Shown here: positions 8,529 through 17,349 of the stretch, in pieces | Numbering within the stretch: position 1 is the first letter of the stretch | Layout of the letters: every line of letters begins with the position of its first letter | Source of the DNA: CATQHB01 sp965262595 | GTDB lineage: Bacteria; Chloroflexota; Dehalococcoidia; Lucifugimonadales; UBA3495 | DNA: 64,000 nt | Assembly (NCBI GenBank): GCA_965262595.1 | Contig: OZ253548.1 | Span: 682,001-746,000 of the forward strand | Reading direction: 5' to 3' | The notes under the pieces: generated by a model | What the model was told of the DNA's origin: nothing | Databases searched by the model: none | Seen by the model: the letters and a program-made list of their open reading frames with translations, nothing else | Position numbers and translations under genes: made by a program

Positions 8529-9428
8529 CTAGTTGGTTGAAGCGTCTCCGCCATTACCACTGCTACCGCTGCTCCCCTGCTGATTGCCGCTGCCCATACC
8601 CAGGAAAGGCGACAGCATGGATGTAAACTCCATCGGGAAGATGAACTTGGTGGAAGGACTGGCGCCTAAAGATTTCAGGGTCTCAAAATATTGGAGGCTC
8701 ATGGTCTTGGCGTCAACCGTGTTGGCTACGGTGTAAACCCGCTCCAAAGCGGTGCTGAACCCCTGGGCCCGCAATACCGTTGCCTGCTGTTCGCCTTCAG
8801 CCTCCAGGATCGCCGCTTGGCGGTTGCCCTCCGCCTGGAGAATGGCCGCTTGCTTTTCGCCTTCAGCCCGATTTATCTGGGACTGGCGCTGGCCCTCCGA
8901 TTCGGTAATATCGGCGGTCTTGATGGCGGCGGCGGACTTTTCCCGCTCCATCGCCTGCTTGACCCCGGGCGGTGGGTCAATTTCGTTAATCGCCACGTTC
9001 CGCACCTTTACGCCCCAGCGCCCGGTATTCTCGTCAAGGGCAAGCTGCAATTGGCCCTGAATTCGCTCCCGTTCCGCGAGCGCATCAGCCAGGGTGATAT
9101 TCCCAATAATTGAACGCAATTCGGCAACAGCGAGGTTCAATACTGCGACCTCAAAGTTCTGGATGTCCAGCACTGCTTTCCGCGCGTTGTCTTCCTCGGG
9201 TATCACCTGGTAGTAAATTACGAAATCCAAATCCACTACAACGTTGTCAGTCGTGATGTATTTCTGGGTGGGCACCCGCTGCGTTCGTTCCCAAATGCCT
9301 ATCTTAGTTCCCGAATAAATGAACGGAATCACGACGTGGATCCCCGGCCCTACGACCTTGACATAGCGCCCAAACCGCTGCACTACCATCCTTTCCTGTT
9401 GCTGCACAATTACTAATCCCGAAGCCAT
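8529..9428 (-). CDS. Slipin/stomatin-like SPFH protein, NfeD partner
   Basis: A 299-residue SPFH (band 7) protein. Near the N terminus is R-M-V-V-Q-R-F-G-R-Y, then the typical G-P-G-I-H-V-V-I-P-F and T-x-D-N-V-V-V-D-L-D-F segments. A long Ala/Glu/Gln-rich coiled coil (about residues 165-225) drives oligomer rings, and the tail is Gly/Ser-rich. Stomatin-type proteins scaffold membrane microdomains and are substrates of NfeD proteases. The gene follows nfeD with a 99-base gap. I chose ATG at 9428 because GGGAGGTGAGT lies directly before it; a GTG six bases upstream overlaps that site. Confidence 0.9.
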   Translation of the reverse strand: MASGLVIVQQQERMVVQRFGRYVKVVGPGIHVVIPFIYSGTKIGIWERTQRVPTQKYITTDNVVVDLDFVIYYQVIPEEDNARKAVLDIQNFEVAVLNLAVAELRSIIGNITLADALAERERIQGQLQLALDENTGRWGVKVRNVAINEIDPPPGVKQAMEREKSAAAIKTADITESEGQRQSQINRAEGEKQAAILQAEGNRQAAILEAEGEQQATVLRAQGFSTALERVYTVANTVDAKTMSLQYFETLKSLGASPSTKFIFPMEFTSMLSPFLGMGSGNQQGSSGSSGNGGDASTN

Positions 9429-9527
9429 ACTCACCTCCCAGACGAATTCGGATAGCGGAAATTAGAAGACTTCCAGCTAGAACTGGTTCTGTAGAATGCG
9501 AGGATAACCAATGGGCGAACTGGGAAT

Positions 9528-10940
9528 CTAGCTTAACTCTTCGTACGGTATAACCGTCAGGATCAGATTAGTTACACCGATAACTATAACCCTCTCCCCC
9601 ACTGGAATAACGGTATCATCATCAGATACGGCTGTCCAGTTTCCATCGTCCATCCGGATTAGCCCGCGGGGCGCCAATTCAATAATGACCCTCCCCACCT
9701 GGCTTATTTTGTCGGCCGGGCCATGCCCTGGCTCTTCGGCCCGGGACTTTCTGATCATCCACACCAGATAAAGCAATCCCATCCCGAAGGCTGCCCCTAC
9801 ACCGACTATGAGCCAGGGATTCACGCTGATCGACGGCAAGGTTGGCGAGGGATTGCCAAACCGGGCAAACAAGAGGAAACCTCCCAACACCAGGCAAATA
9901 ACGGAGCCTATCCCCAGGATACCGAATCCGATAACCTGGGTTTCCAGTAACGCCAAGACGATAGCCAAGACTATCAATGCCACCCCGGCCCAGTTTACCG
10001 GCAAATTGCCCAGGGCCAGGAAGGCCAAAATCAAAAGAATAACTCCTACTACGCCAGGAGCTATCAGGCCGGGATTGAACAATTCCACCACTATTCCAAG
10101 CCCACCGACGGTAAGTAGAATAAAGGCCACGTCGGGGCTGGAGATGAACTCCAGGAAGTGCTCCAGTGGATTCTTCTCCACCGCCTCAAGTTTCAGTTCC
10201 GACGTGTCTATGGTCCATGGCTCACCAAGTATTTCCACGTCCCGGCCGTCCAATAGGGTCAGCAGGTCCTCAACATCCTGGGCGACAAAGTCAATTACGT
10301 TTGAGTTCAATGCCTCGGTCGCAGTTAGGGACGATCCCTTACGAACCATGTCTTCCAGAACGTCTTTATTGCGGCCGCGTTCTTGAGCAATGCTTCTAAT
10401 TAGCGCCGCGGCGTCATTGGTGACCTTATTAGCCAGAGTTTCATCCAGATCGGCCCCGGTGGAGGAAATCGGAGTGGCCGCGCCGATGTTGGTACCGGGG
10501 GCCATGACGGCCACGTGGGCGGCGGCGGTAATAAAAGCGCCCGCGGAACCGGCTTGCGCTCCGCGGGGAGATACATAAACTACGATAGGTGTTGGCGACT
10601 CCAGTAGAAGTTCCACGATCTTCCGGGTGGAGCTGCCCAGCCCGCCCGGAGTGTCCAGTTGAATGATGACCAGCGCAGCGTTTTTGTCTTTAGCTTGCTG
10701 CAGGGCGCGGGCGATGTATCGCTCCTTGACCGGATTGATAACTCCATCAACTTCAAGGGTAAGCGCCGGTGGCTCTTGCGCTTGGGCCAGAATCTGACCG
10801 GCCACTCCCAGCGTTAGCATTATCCCAAATAAAAACGCCAGGGCAACCCTTATGGTCCACAACGACCGTATGTACCTAGCCGGCATAGGGGAAGCGAAAC
10901 CGGCAGCCAGCGAGTTTGGTTTCCAGCGTTTCGAAATCAT
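9528..10940 (-). CDS. nfeD: NfeD membrane serine protease
   Basis: A long-form NfeD of about 470 residues. After an N-terminal membrane segment comes a ClpP-like periplasmic domain: I-Q-L-D-T-P-G-G near its start and A-Q-A-G-S-A-G-A-F with the catalytic Ser, followed by the K-V-T-N-D lysine of the Ser-Lys dyad. Then there are four or so hydrophobic helices and a C-terminal OB-like NfeD domain ending in V-G-E-R-V-I-V-I-G-V. It cleaves the C terminus of its stomatin partner, encoded next. The frame stays open to 11081, but the upstream 47 codons are not hydrophobic; ATG at 10940 is my choice and ATG at 10886 is possible. Confidence 0.88.
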   Translation of the reverse strand: MISKRWKPNSLAAGFASPMPARYIRSLWTIRVALAFLFGIMLTLGVAGQILAQAQEPPALTLEVDGVINPVKERYIARALQQAKDKNAALVIIQLDTPGGLGSSTRKIVELLLESPTPIVVYVSPRGAQAGSAGAFITAAAHVAVMAPGTNIGAATPISSTGADLDETLANKVTNDAAALIRSIAQERGRNKDVLEDMVRKGSSLTATEALNSNVIDFVAQDVEDLLTLLDGRDVEILGEPWTIDTSELKLEAVEKNPLEHFLEFISSPDVAFILLTVGGLGIVVELFNPGLIAPGVVGVILLILAFLALGNLPVNWAGVALIVLAIVLALLETQVIGFGILGIGSVICLVLGGFLLFARFGNPSPTLPSISVNPWLIVGVGAAFGMGLLYLVWMIRKSRAEEPGHGPADKISQVGRVIIELAPRGLIRMDDGNWTAVSDDDTVIPVGERVIVIGVTNLILTVIPYEELS

Positions 10941-11182
10941 CCTTGTCTTATCATCCTTCCTGGCCAATGTTATGTCAAACCGACCCTGCCCCAACGGCGT
11001 AGAGACTTTGTCCTTGCTCAATTGGCCGATTTCCGTTTGACGGGGCAAGTAGGGCACCATACAATAAAGCCAGACTGGCAAGGCCGGGAAAAACGGCGAC
11101 CCTCCGGGCAGCTTGAACTAACAGCGCCGGATTTCCCATCACTGTCGAAAATCTCAGTAGTTTGACTCAACAGGAGGCACCA

Positions 11183-11956
11183 ATGCCCTACGAACACATC
11201 CTGGTGGAAAAAGAGGAAGGGGTGGCCATACTTACATTGAACCGCCCGGAAAAGTTAAACGCAATGAACCGCCTGCTAAACACGGAGCTTCAGGACGCGG
11301 TACGGTCGATGAATGACGATGACGAAGTCGGTTGTATTGTGATTACCGGGGCCGGAGAACGGGCTTTTTCCGCCGGCGGCGATATCCATGAACAGCGGGA
11401 GCGGGATAAGGAAACCAACCAGGAGTCCCGGGAAGAACAGGACCGTAATCGTTCGAAGGGAAGCTACGACATCAGCGCGTCGTTGAAACCGGTCATCGGA
11501 ATGATGAATGGGTTGGCCTATGGCGGAGCGGCGGTCTTGTCCTCTTCCCTGGATATACGTATCGGCTGCGAGCGTACCAGTTTCCGGTTCCTGGCGGTGT
11601 CTTACGGCCGAATAAACTCTACCTGGACGTTGCCGAACCAAGTGGGCTGGCCCATTGCCAAGGAGTTGCTGTTCACCGGCCGGATTGTGGACGCGGAAGA
11701 GGCCTATCGCATCGGACTGCTGAACCATCTGGTGCCCTCGGACCAACTGCGGGCCAAGACGATGGAAATTGGCACGGCAATTGCCAACAATCGCCGTGAA
11801 TCGGTGATGGGCATCAAGGAGCTGCTGCTACAGCATAAAGGCTGTAGTTTGGAACAGATGTGGGCCAACGAGAAGGACTTTACCACCAACCGAGTGCGGG
11901 GCTACAACGCGGAGCAAGCCTTCCCGGAGTTCATCGCTCGTAAAGGACGGGGGTAA
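11183..11956 (+). CDS. Crotonase-family protein (enoyl-CoA hydratase/isomerase like)
   Basis: A 257-residue crotonase-fold protein. It has the opening A-I-L-T-L-N-R-P-E-K-L-N-A-M-N, the oxyanion-hole segment R-A-F-S-A-G-G-D-I and the second one G-L-A-Y-G-G-A-A. The two acidic residues used by classical enoyl-CoA hydratases are not visible: the G-G-x-x-E position has Ala and the position normally P-E before the Gly loop has V-S. So it may do isomerisation, hydrolysis or decarboxylation of an acyl-CoA. CAGGAGGCACC places the start at ATG 11183; a TTG seven codons upstream is in frame but overlaps the ribosome site. Confidence 0.85.
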   Translation: MPYEHILVEKEEGVAILTLNRPEKLNAMNRLLNTELQDAVRSMNDDDEVGCIVITGAGERAFSAGGDIHEQRERDKETNQESREEQDRNRSKGSYDISASLKPVIGMMNGLAYGGAAVLSSSLDIRIGCERTSFRFLAVSYGRINSTWTLPNQVGWPIAKELLFTGRIVDAEEAYRIGLLNHLVPSDQLRAKTMEIGTAIANNRRESVMGIKELLLQHKGCSLEQMWANEKDFTTNRVRGYNAEQAFPEFIARKGRG

Positions 11957-12272
11957 AACCAAGGGCCGAACTTCTTTGTCCGGGTCTGCGACGGAGCTGT
12001 TGAAGAAGCGTTGAACGAGTATGGCATTTGGACCATCTTCTGCCGTTGTAGTGCTTATCGGTAATCGAGGGAAGCGCCAATGGCTTTCCACTCGATATTG
12101 CACCGGCGACCGGCCCCGCTGGCTTAACCTGCCGTATAGTTGCCTGACGTCGATTACGGAAACCGGTTTTGGCGACACCAGGCAATCAATGAGCGATGGC
12201 GGCTAACGCGTTCCACCTGCCGGAGGTGGTCCTGGGGCGGCAAGTTTTTCCGCGAGTCTGTCTGGCCAGCAG
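11957..12272. other. Intergenic region between convergent genes, 316 bases
   Basis: Lies between the crotonase gene (plus) and hisB (minus). No coding frame of interest. A small hairpin CCACCT-GCCGG-AGGTGG lies at about 12215-12231, and a T-run follows some 16 bases later on the plus strand, too far for a textbook terminator. Confidence 0.5.
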
Positions 12273-12932
12273 CTAGTCGCTTTCTAAAGTGCCCTTGGTG
12301 CTGGGGACTTGATTCCCGGCCCGAGGGTCAACTTCTACAGCGTCCCGCAGGGCGCGAGCCAGGGCCTTGCAGAGGGCCTCAGCCTTGTGGTGGGGACTAC
12401 TTCCGGTCAGAACCTTGGCGTGCAGGTTTATCTTGGCTTCGAGGGCAAAGGACTCCAAGAAGTGGCGAATTAGGTCTCCGGACAGCGTCTCAACCATTGA
12501 GTCGTCCAGGGTAGTTTCCACTACGGCATAGCCCCGCCCGCTCCAGTCCAAAGCTACCAGGACCAGGGTCTCGTCCAGGGGAACGATGGCGTGACCCATC
12601 CGGCGAATGCCTCGCACCTCGCCCAGGGCTTGGTGAAAGGCGCGACCAAGCAGAATTGCCACATCTTCGACCAGGTGGTGCCAGCCCACATGAACATCTC
12701 CCTGGGCTTCCAGGGTGATGTCAAAGAGACCGTGCCGGGCAACCTGGCTTACCATGTGGTCCAAAAAGCCGTTGCCCGTATTGACTTCGTAATAGCCCTG
12801 CCCATCCAGGTTAACCGAAAGGGAGATACGAGTTTCAGCGGTCTCCCGATTCAGCGTCGCAATCCGGGGCGAACGGGGCGCCAATTCAGTTTCCGAACCA
12901 CCCTGCTTTTCCGGGCTCCCTTGCCGCTCCAA
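12273..12932 (-). CDS. hisB: Imidazoleglycerol-phosphate dehydratase
   Basis: Catalyses the sixth step of histidine synthesis, dehydrating imidazole glycerol phosphate to imidazole acetol phosphate. The 219-residue protein has both metal-binding HH motifs, W-H-H-L-V-E-D-V (about 83-90) and S-P-H-H-K-A-E-A-L (about 181-189), plus G-I-R-R-M-G-H-A-I-V-P-L-D-E and the end motif S-T-K-G. It is slightly longer than usual because of a polar N-terminal extension of about 25 residues. The start is TTG at 12932; the ribosome site AAGGGGG overlaps the hisC stop, so the two genes are translationally coupled. Last gene of the his operon. Confidence 0.93.
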   Translation of the reverse strand: MERQGSPEKQGGSETELAPRSPRIATLNRETAETRISLSVNLDGQGYYEVNTGNGFLDHMVSQVARHGLFDITLEAQGDVHVGWHHLVEDVAILLGRAFHQALGEVRGIRRMGHAIVPLDETLVLVALDWSGRGYAVVETTLDDSMVETLSGDLIRHFLESFALEAKINLHAKVLTGSSPHHKAEALCKALARALRDAVEVDPRAGNQVPSTKGTLESD

Positions 12933-12936
12933 TTCT

Positions 12937-14028
12937 TTACCCCCTTACCAGTTCGGACAGGGCGGCAATTACCGCATCCGTTTCTTCCGGCAATCCCACG
13001 CTGGCGCGCACGTAGTCCTTGAGCTGAGGCGTGTTGAAATAGCGCAGGAAAATACCCCGGCGACAGAGTCCCTCAAAAATCTCGCTGCCCCGGCCTTCCG
13101 GCAATCGACACAGAATGAAGTTGGCCTGGGACGGCCAGGTTTCAATACCCGGAATTTGCTCCAGCAGCCCCATCATTCGATTCCGCTCGGAAACTATGGC
13201 CTGAATTCTTTCCAGCAGCGTTGCCCGGTCTTCCAGAGATGCCAGAAGGGCAATTTCCGCAGCCAAGTTAACGTTGTAGGGCGATTTCATACTCATCATG
13301 GTTCGGGCTACGTCCGGGTGCATGACGCCCAAACCGATCCGCAGGCCGGCCAGACCGGCCCACTTGCTAAAAGTGCGCAACACCACTAGGTTCGAATATT
13401 CTTCAATCAAAGGCAAGTGAGTCTGGCCGCAAAATTCGTAGTAAGTTTCGTCCACCACCACCACCACGCCGGTTTCCAGCAAAGCGCGGACTTCGGCATC
13501 GGAGGCGATATTGCCGGTCGGATTATTGGGCGAGGTTAAAAAGATGGCTTTGGTCTTGGAATCCACCGCAGATACAACCGCTTCAACATCGATATCAAAG
13601 CTGCGGTTACGCGGTATGGACCGAGTTTCCCCGCCGCAAACCTGGGCGGAAAAGGCGTACATTCCAAAGGTAGGCGTGGGTATGACGATGTTCTCTCCCG
13701 ATTGGAGAAACATCCGCAGCACCATGTCGATCAACTCATCGCTGCCGTTGCCGGCAACAATCTGCTCCGGCGCCGCCCCCAGGTAACCGGATAAGGCATC
13801 TCGAAGCTGACGCTGGTCCGGGTCCGGATAGTGGTTGTAATGCTGGAAGGCGCCCAAGGCTTTTGCCACTGTAGGCGATGGCCCAAAGGGATTTTCATTG
13901 CCGTTAAGCCGTATTACCTGGTCTGAAGGAATGCCCGCCTGCTGCGCCATCACTTCCATCGGGTCCACGCCATCGTAGGTCTTCAATTGGCGAATGTGAG
14001 GCAATAGAAGGTCTCTAACGTCTGTCAT
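12937..14028 (-). CDS. hisC: Histidinol-phosphate aminotransferase
   Basis: PLP-dependent fold-type I aminotransferase converting imidazole acetol phosphate to histidinol phosphate. In its 363 residues are R-L-N-G-N-E-N-P-F-G-P-S-P near the N terminus, S-P-N-N-P-T-G-N, V-V-D-E-T-Y-Y-E-F and the PLP-lysine region F-S-K-W-A-G-L-A-G-L-R-I-G. Length and order of motifs are those of bacterial HisC. It follows hisD after 62 bases and is coupled to hisB. Confidence 0.94.
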   Translation of the reverse strand: MTDVRDLLLPHIRQLKTYDGVDPMEVMAQQAGIPSDQVIRLNGNENPFGPSPTVAKALGAFQHYNHYPDPDQRQLRDALSGYLGAAPEQIVAGNGSDELIDMVLRMFLQSGENIVIPTPTFGMYAFSAQVCGGETRSIPRNRSFDIDVEAVVSAVDSKTKAIFLTSPNNPTGNIASDAEVRALLETGVVVVVDETYYEFCGQTHLPLIEEYSNLVVLRTFSKWAGLAGLRIGLGVMHPDVARTMMSMKSPYNVNLAAEIALLASLEDRATLLERIQAIVSERNRMMGLLEQIPGIETWPSQANFILCRLPEGRGSEIFEGLCRRGIFLRYFNTPQLKDYVRASVGLPEETDAVIAALSELVRG

Positions 14029-14090
14029 TACTCGTTCCCGTCAAAAGATGAGGGGCCGGCTACCCCTGTTGAATGGGGTCCTTCCATTAG

Positions 14091-15461
14091 TTAAGCCTCG
14101 GTCGGCCTATTACCGGCGCTTTCAAGGAGAGCCAGTTTTTCCAGGCGGACTTCGATGGCGCCGGAATGGCCGGTCAGTCCCTCGGCGTGGGCAATCTGAA
14201 TTGCGGCAGCGCCCAGGCCCTTAAACTCGCTGGGACTCAATCCCACTACCGGCATGGTACGCATAAAGTGGTGAACGCTGAGGGCTGAATTGAAACGGGC
14301 GGTGCCTCCGGTTGGCATTACGTGGCTGGGGCCGGCAATATAATCGCCCATAACTTCAGGAGAGAACTCTCCCAAAAAGAGGCCGCCGGCATTTTTCACC
14401 TGGCCGGCCCAGGCCCAGGGGTCGGCGACCATCATGCATAGGTGCTCCGGCGCAATTCTATTCGCCAACTCCACGGCTTCGGACAGATTGTCCACCAGCA
14501 CAATTCTTCCCTGGCGTTCCAGAGAGTCTCGGGCCATCTCGCCGCGAGGGAGGTCGGCCAGCCGTCGCTCCAACTCCACTTCCACCTGCTCTATCAGCGC
14601 GCTGGAATTGGTGACCAGAATAGCGGTGGACAGGGGATCGTGCTCGGCCTGGGCAATCAAGTCGGCGGCGCAAAATCCGGGTTGGGCCGTTTCATCGGCA
14701 ATAACGATGGTTTCAGTGGGGCCGAAGATGCCGTCAATATCCACCTGGCCTTGCACCAGTTTCTTGGCATAGGCCACAAAAATGTTACCCGGCCCGCAAA
14801 TTTTGTCCACCTTGGCTATCGACTCAGTACCGTAGGCCATCGCTGCAATGGCCGGAACTCCGCCGATCTGGTAAACCGAGTCCACCCCGGCAATCTGTGC
14901 CGCGGCCATTACCGCAGCATTCAGCGGTTCATTACCCCGGCGGGGGGTAGTCAAGATAATCTCCTTGACTCCGGCCACCTTTGCCGGAATGGCGGTCATC
15001 AGCACGGTGGAGGGATAAGCGGCGGTTCCGCCAGGAGCATATAAACCTACCCGTTCCAGGGGCCGCACCAATTCCCCCAGCCCTTTTTCCAGGTCCACCC
15101 AATTCCGGGGCAAGGTTGCCCGGTGAAACTCAGTTATTCGCTGGGCGGCCAATTGCAAGGCGGCTTCCAATTCGGGGGAAATGCCGGCGCGCGCCTCAGT
15201 CAGTTCCGCGTCGGTTACCCTGAATTCGGCCAGGTCTGCGCCGTCCAGGAGCTTGGCGTAATGGCGAACAGCGGCGTCACCGTCGCTTCTAACTTCCCGA
15301 AGCATTTTGACCACGGACTGTTCCGGCGTAACATGGTCGCCAAAGACCTGACGGGTTCGCTGCGCCACGGATTCGGGCAGCGAGCCCAGATCAAGGGGAT
15401 CGAAACGGGCCAGGACACCTTCGGCTTCGGCCAAGCCATGAACCAGTTTAAGCTTCACCAA
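14091..15461 (-). CDS. hisD: Histidinol dehydrogenase
   Basis: NAD- and zinc-dependent enzyme that oxidises histidinol twice to give histidine. The 456-residue protein contains the long HisD signature around I-A-K-V-D-K-I-C-G-P-G-N, the A-D-L-I-A-Q-A-E-H-D zinc/substrate region, G-P-S-H-V-M-P-T-G-G-T-A-R-F and the C-terminal H-A-E-G-L-T-G-H. An extra about 20 residues at the N terminus extend beyond common HisD starts. Its start overlaps the end of the upstream phospholipase-C-like gene by 14 bases, so the two must be translated from one message. Confidence 0.94.
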   Translation of the reverse strand: MVKLKLVHGLAEAEGVLARFDPLDLGSLPESVAQRTRQVFGDHVTPEQSVVKMLREVRSDGDAAVRHYAKLLDGADLAEFRVTDAELTEARAGISPELEAALQLAAQRITEFHRATLPRNWVDLEKGLGELVRPLERVGLYAPGGTAAYPSTVLMTAIPAKVAGVKEIILTTPRRGNEPLNAAVMAAAQIAGVDSVYQIGGVPAIAAMAYGTESIAKVDKICGPGNIFVAYAKKLVQGQVDIDGIFGPTETIVIADETAQPGFCAADLIAQAEHDPLSTAILVTNSSALIEQVEVELERRLADLPRGEMARDSLERQGRIVLVDNLSEAVELANRIAPEHLCMMVADPWAWAGQVKNAGGLFLGEFSPEVMGDYIAGPSHVMPTGGTARFNSALSVHHFMRTMPVVGLSPSEFKGLGAAAIQIAHAEGLTGHSGAIEVRLEKLALLESAGNRPTEA

Positions 15462-16206
15462 GATATTCCTTCACCTGCGCCAGGGTCTGATTAAGCGCCT
15501 CCTGCCGGTAGGCGTCCAGCTTGTCACGGGGAACCTGGGCATAGACTCCTTCCAAACTGTCCGGCATATTTTCCAGGAAACTGTCAACCAACTGTTGCAC
15601 ATCGTCGTTGTCGCGATACATTCGGTTCAAAGCCCGCTTGAGCCGCTCCCAGTCAAAGTTCCAGCCCATAAATCGGGCGACCCACTGGCGCCATTCGCCG
15701 AGAACTTCAGCCTCCAGAAAGGCTACTTCCACTCCCTGCTCGCCGTCGCAAATAATGTTTCCGGCCTGGGTGAACGCGTCCATCTCAAGGTGGGCCTGCC
15801 GGTCCATATCAAGCTGCAGGGCCCGGTCCCAGATTTGGGCCTCGATTTCGCTTTCGGCCAGGGAATTTTCCTTGGAAAAATGGGGCCGATACATGGTAGT
15901 AATCCAGACCTCATCGGCGGTCAGGTGGCTGATATAACCCAGGACGAAAGACCGGGTCGCCGGGGACAAGTTTCGGTGGTCGGCCAACTCCGGGTAAAGT
16001 TCAAACATACGCCGGGTACCGGTGCCCACCGTTTCCAGGGACAAGGGAGCGAAATGAGTGCGTTCCCGATTCCACTTGGTCATCGCCCGAATATCCGGGG
16101 CCGTTGAACCCAGAAAACAGCTTCCCAGATGGTCGTGAACGTATCCCCAGTCCAACTCTTTGGCGGCGTTATGAGCAATGTAGATGTGCATTGGCAGGTT
16201 CGGCAC
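15448..16206 (-). CDS. Zinc-dependent phospholipase C-like protein inside the his operon
   Basis: A 252-residue protein resembling the zinc-dependent phospholipase C fold (PF00882 type): an N-terminal I-A-H-N-A, then L-G-S-x-A-P-D-I-R-A-M (about 32-42), an R-x-x-T-H-F-A-P-L-S pattern (about 48-57) and L-G-Y-I-S-H-L-T-A-D-E-V-W (about 89-101). The spaced His/Asp residues are those that bind the metals. Stand-alone bacterial members are little studied and not known to act in histidine synthesis. It uses GTG at 16206 with GAGGG seven bases upstream, lies 3 bases after hisG and overlaps hisD by 14 bases. No signal peptide, so it is probably cytoplasmic. Confidence 0.72.
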   Translation of the reverse strand: MPNLPMHIYIAHNAAKELDWGYVHDHLGSCFLGSTAPDIRAMTKWNRERTHFAPLSLETVGTGTRRMFELYPELADHRNLSPATRSFVLGYISHLTADEVWITTMYRPHFSKENSLAESEIEAQIWDRALQLDMDRQAHLEMDAFTQAGNIICDGEQGVEVAFLEAEVLGEWRQWVARFMGWNFDWERLKRALNRMYRDNDDVQQLVDSFLENMPDSLEGVYAQVPRDKLDAYRQEALNQTLAQVKEYLGEA

Positions 16207-16209
16207 GGA

Positions 16210-17283
16210 TTAACCCTCGATTCCGGACGGTTGGCCGGTTGCGGTTGGGAAAATGCGGTTGAACACGGAAGACTCGCCCTTGAACAGGTAGCTAACCTGG
16301 GAAGCCGAAATATCAACTCCACCACAGTCCCGCAAGTGGTCAACCGCTTCCATCAATCGGTCTTTCCCAACTAGCAGACTTACACTGTACCAGTCTTGCT
16401 CTTCGATGCTATATACCCGGGCGATGGTTGGACCCCGCAAGCCGGAGACTTCCGGACGCGCCAGGACGGTGGCGCTGACTTCCTGGGGCGAACCGGCCCT
16501 TACATTGGCGGTGATTCGGTAATAAGGTTCAGCCCGCATATGGGCTTCCAGCATCTCCACAAACTCCCGGGCCAGCCTTAGCCTTTCCCCGGACTTCGCC
16601 AGGGCAGCGGTATTACCGATCAGGCAGGACTGGGAGCTAAGTATTGTGCCGCCTTCCAGGGTCTTGAGGCGGTTCTCCCGCAGCGTTGTGCCGGTGGCCG
16701 TCAGATCGGCTATGAGGTCGGCGTAACCGGCCGTAGGCGCCGCCTCAATGGTGCCGCTGACCATAACCAGCGTAAAGTAGTTGATGCCGCGCCTAAACAG
16801 GTATTCCCGTAGCAACCGGGGATACTTGGTGGCGATGCGCATCTGTTTCCCTTCCAGGCGAAACTCCAGGGCCAGGTCGGCCAGGTCGTCAATTGAGGAA
16901 ACGTCCAGCCACGAATCTGGCACTGCAAGCACGAAATCACATCGGCCGTAACCGAGGTCGTCCACCAGGCTGACAACCCTACCCTCGCCGCCGCGAAATT
17001 CCAGGTAGCGGTCCAGCCCGGTAATTCCCAATTCGGCGCTGCCCTCTTCCACCTTGATAGTGACGTCCGCGCTGCGCTGGAACAGCACTTCCAGGCCCGG
17101 CAAGGCCGGTATGGAGGCAGTGTACCGGCGGGCGCTGGGACGGCGCACTCCCAAGCCGCAGGACGCAAGATAGTTCATGGTCGGCTCGTAAAGCTCTCCA
17201 TCACTAGGAATTACCAGGCGAAGAACCGATTCTCCTCGGTCCGACGTCCGGTATTGGCCATTCATGCCAGGTTTATTCAGCAT
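16210..17283 (-). CDS. hisG: ATP phosphoribosyltransferase, long form
   Basis: First enzyme of histidine synthesis, joining ATP and PRPP. The 357-residue protein has the HisG type-2 periplasmic-binding fold (L-R-L-V-I-P-S-D-G-E-L near residue 21, then E-L-G-I-T-G-L-D and the PRPP loop S-G-T-I-E-A-A-P-T-A-G-Y-A-D-L-I-A-D). A C-terminal domain (about 285-345: G-P-T-I-A-R-V-Y, W-Y-S-V-S-L-L-V, L-R-D-C-G-G-V-D-I) is the ACT-like regulatory domain of the long, hexameric form. A HisZ-like gene precedes it, which is unusual for long HisG. The start is uncertain: ATG 17283 lies in imperfect repeats and lacks a ribosome site; ATG 17265 is an alternative. Confidence 0.9.
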   Translation of the reverse strand: MLNKPGMNGQYRTSDRGESVLRLVIPSDGELYEPTMNYLASCGLGVRRPSARRYTASIPALPGLEVLFQRSADVTIKVEEGSAELGITGLDRYLEFRGGEGRVVSLVDDLGYGRCDFVLAVPDSWLDVSSIDDLADLALEFRLEGKQMRIATKYPRLLREYLFRRGINYFTLVMVSGTIEAAPTAGYADLIADLTATGTTLRENRLKTLEGGTILSSQSCLIGNTAALAKSGERLRLAREFVEMLEAHMRAEPYYRITANVRAGSPQEVSATVLARPEVSGLRGPTIARVYSIEEQDWYSVSLLVGKDRLMEAVDHLRDCGGVDISASQVSYLFKGESSVFNRIFPTATGQPSGIEG

Positions 17284-17349
17284 GGTAATTCAACCCATTT
17301 ATTCGGCATGGCTATCCAGCATCGCTATTCAGCATATTGAATCCGGCAT
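17273..17349. repeat. Five imperfect 9-12 base repeats between hisZ and hisG
   Basis: Variants of ATTCAGCAT/ATTCGGCAT/ATCCAGCAT/ATCCGGCAT occur five times between 17273 and 17349, three of them on a 13-14 base period. On the coding strand each unit carries ATG-C-[TC]-G, so the array scatters possible start codons in front of hisG and runs to the hisZ stop codon at 17349-17351. It resembles the 14-base array in front of hisZ. Confidence 0.55.
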
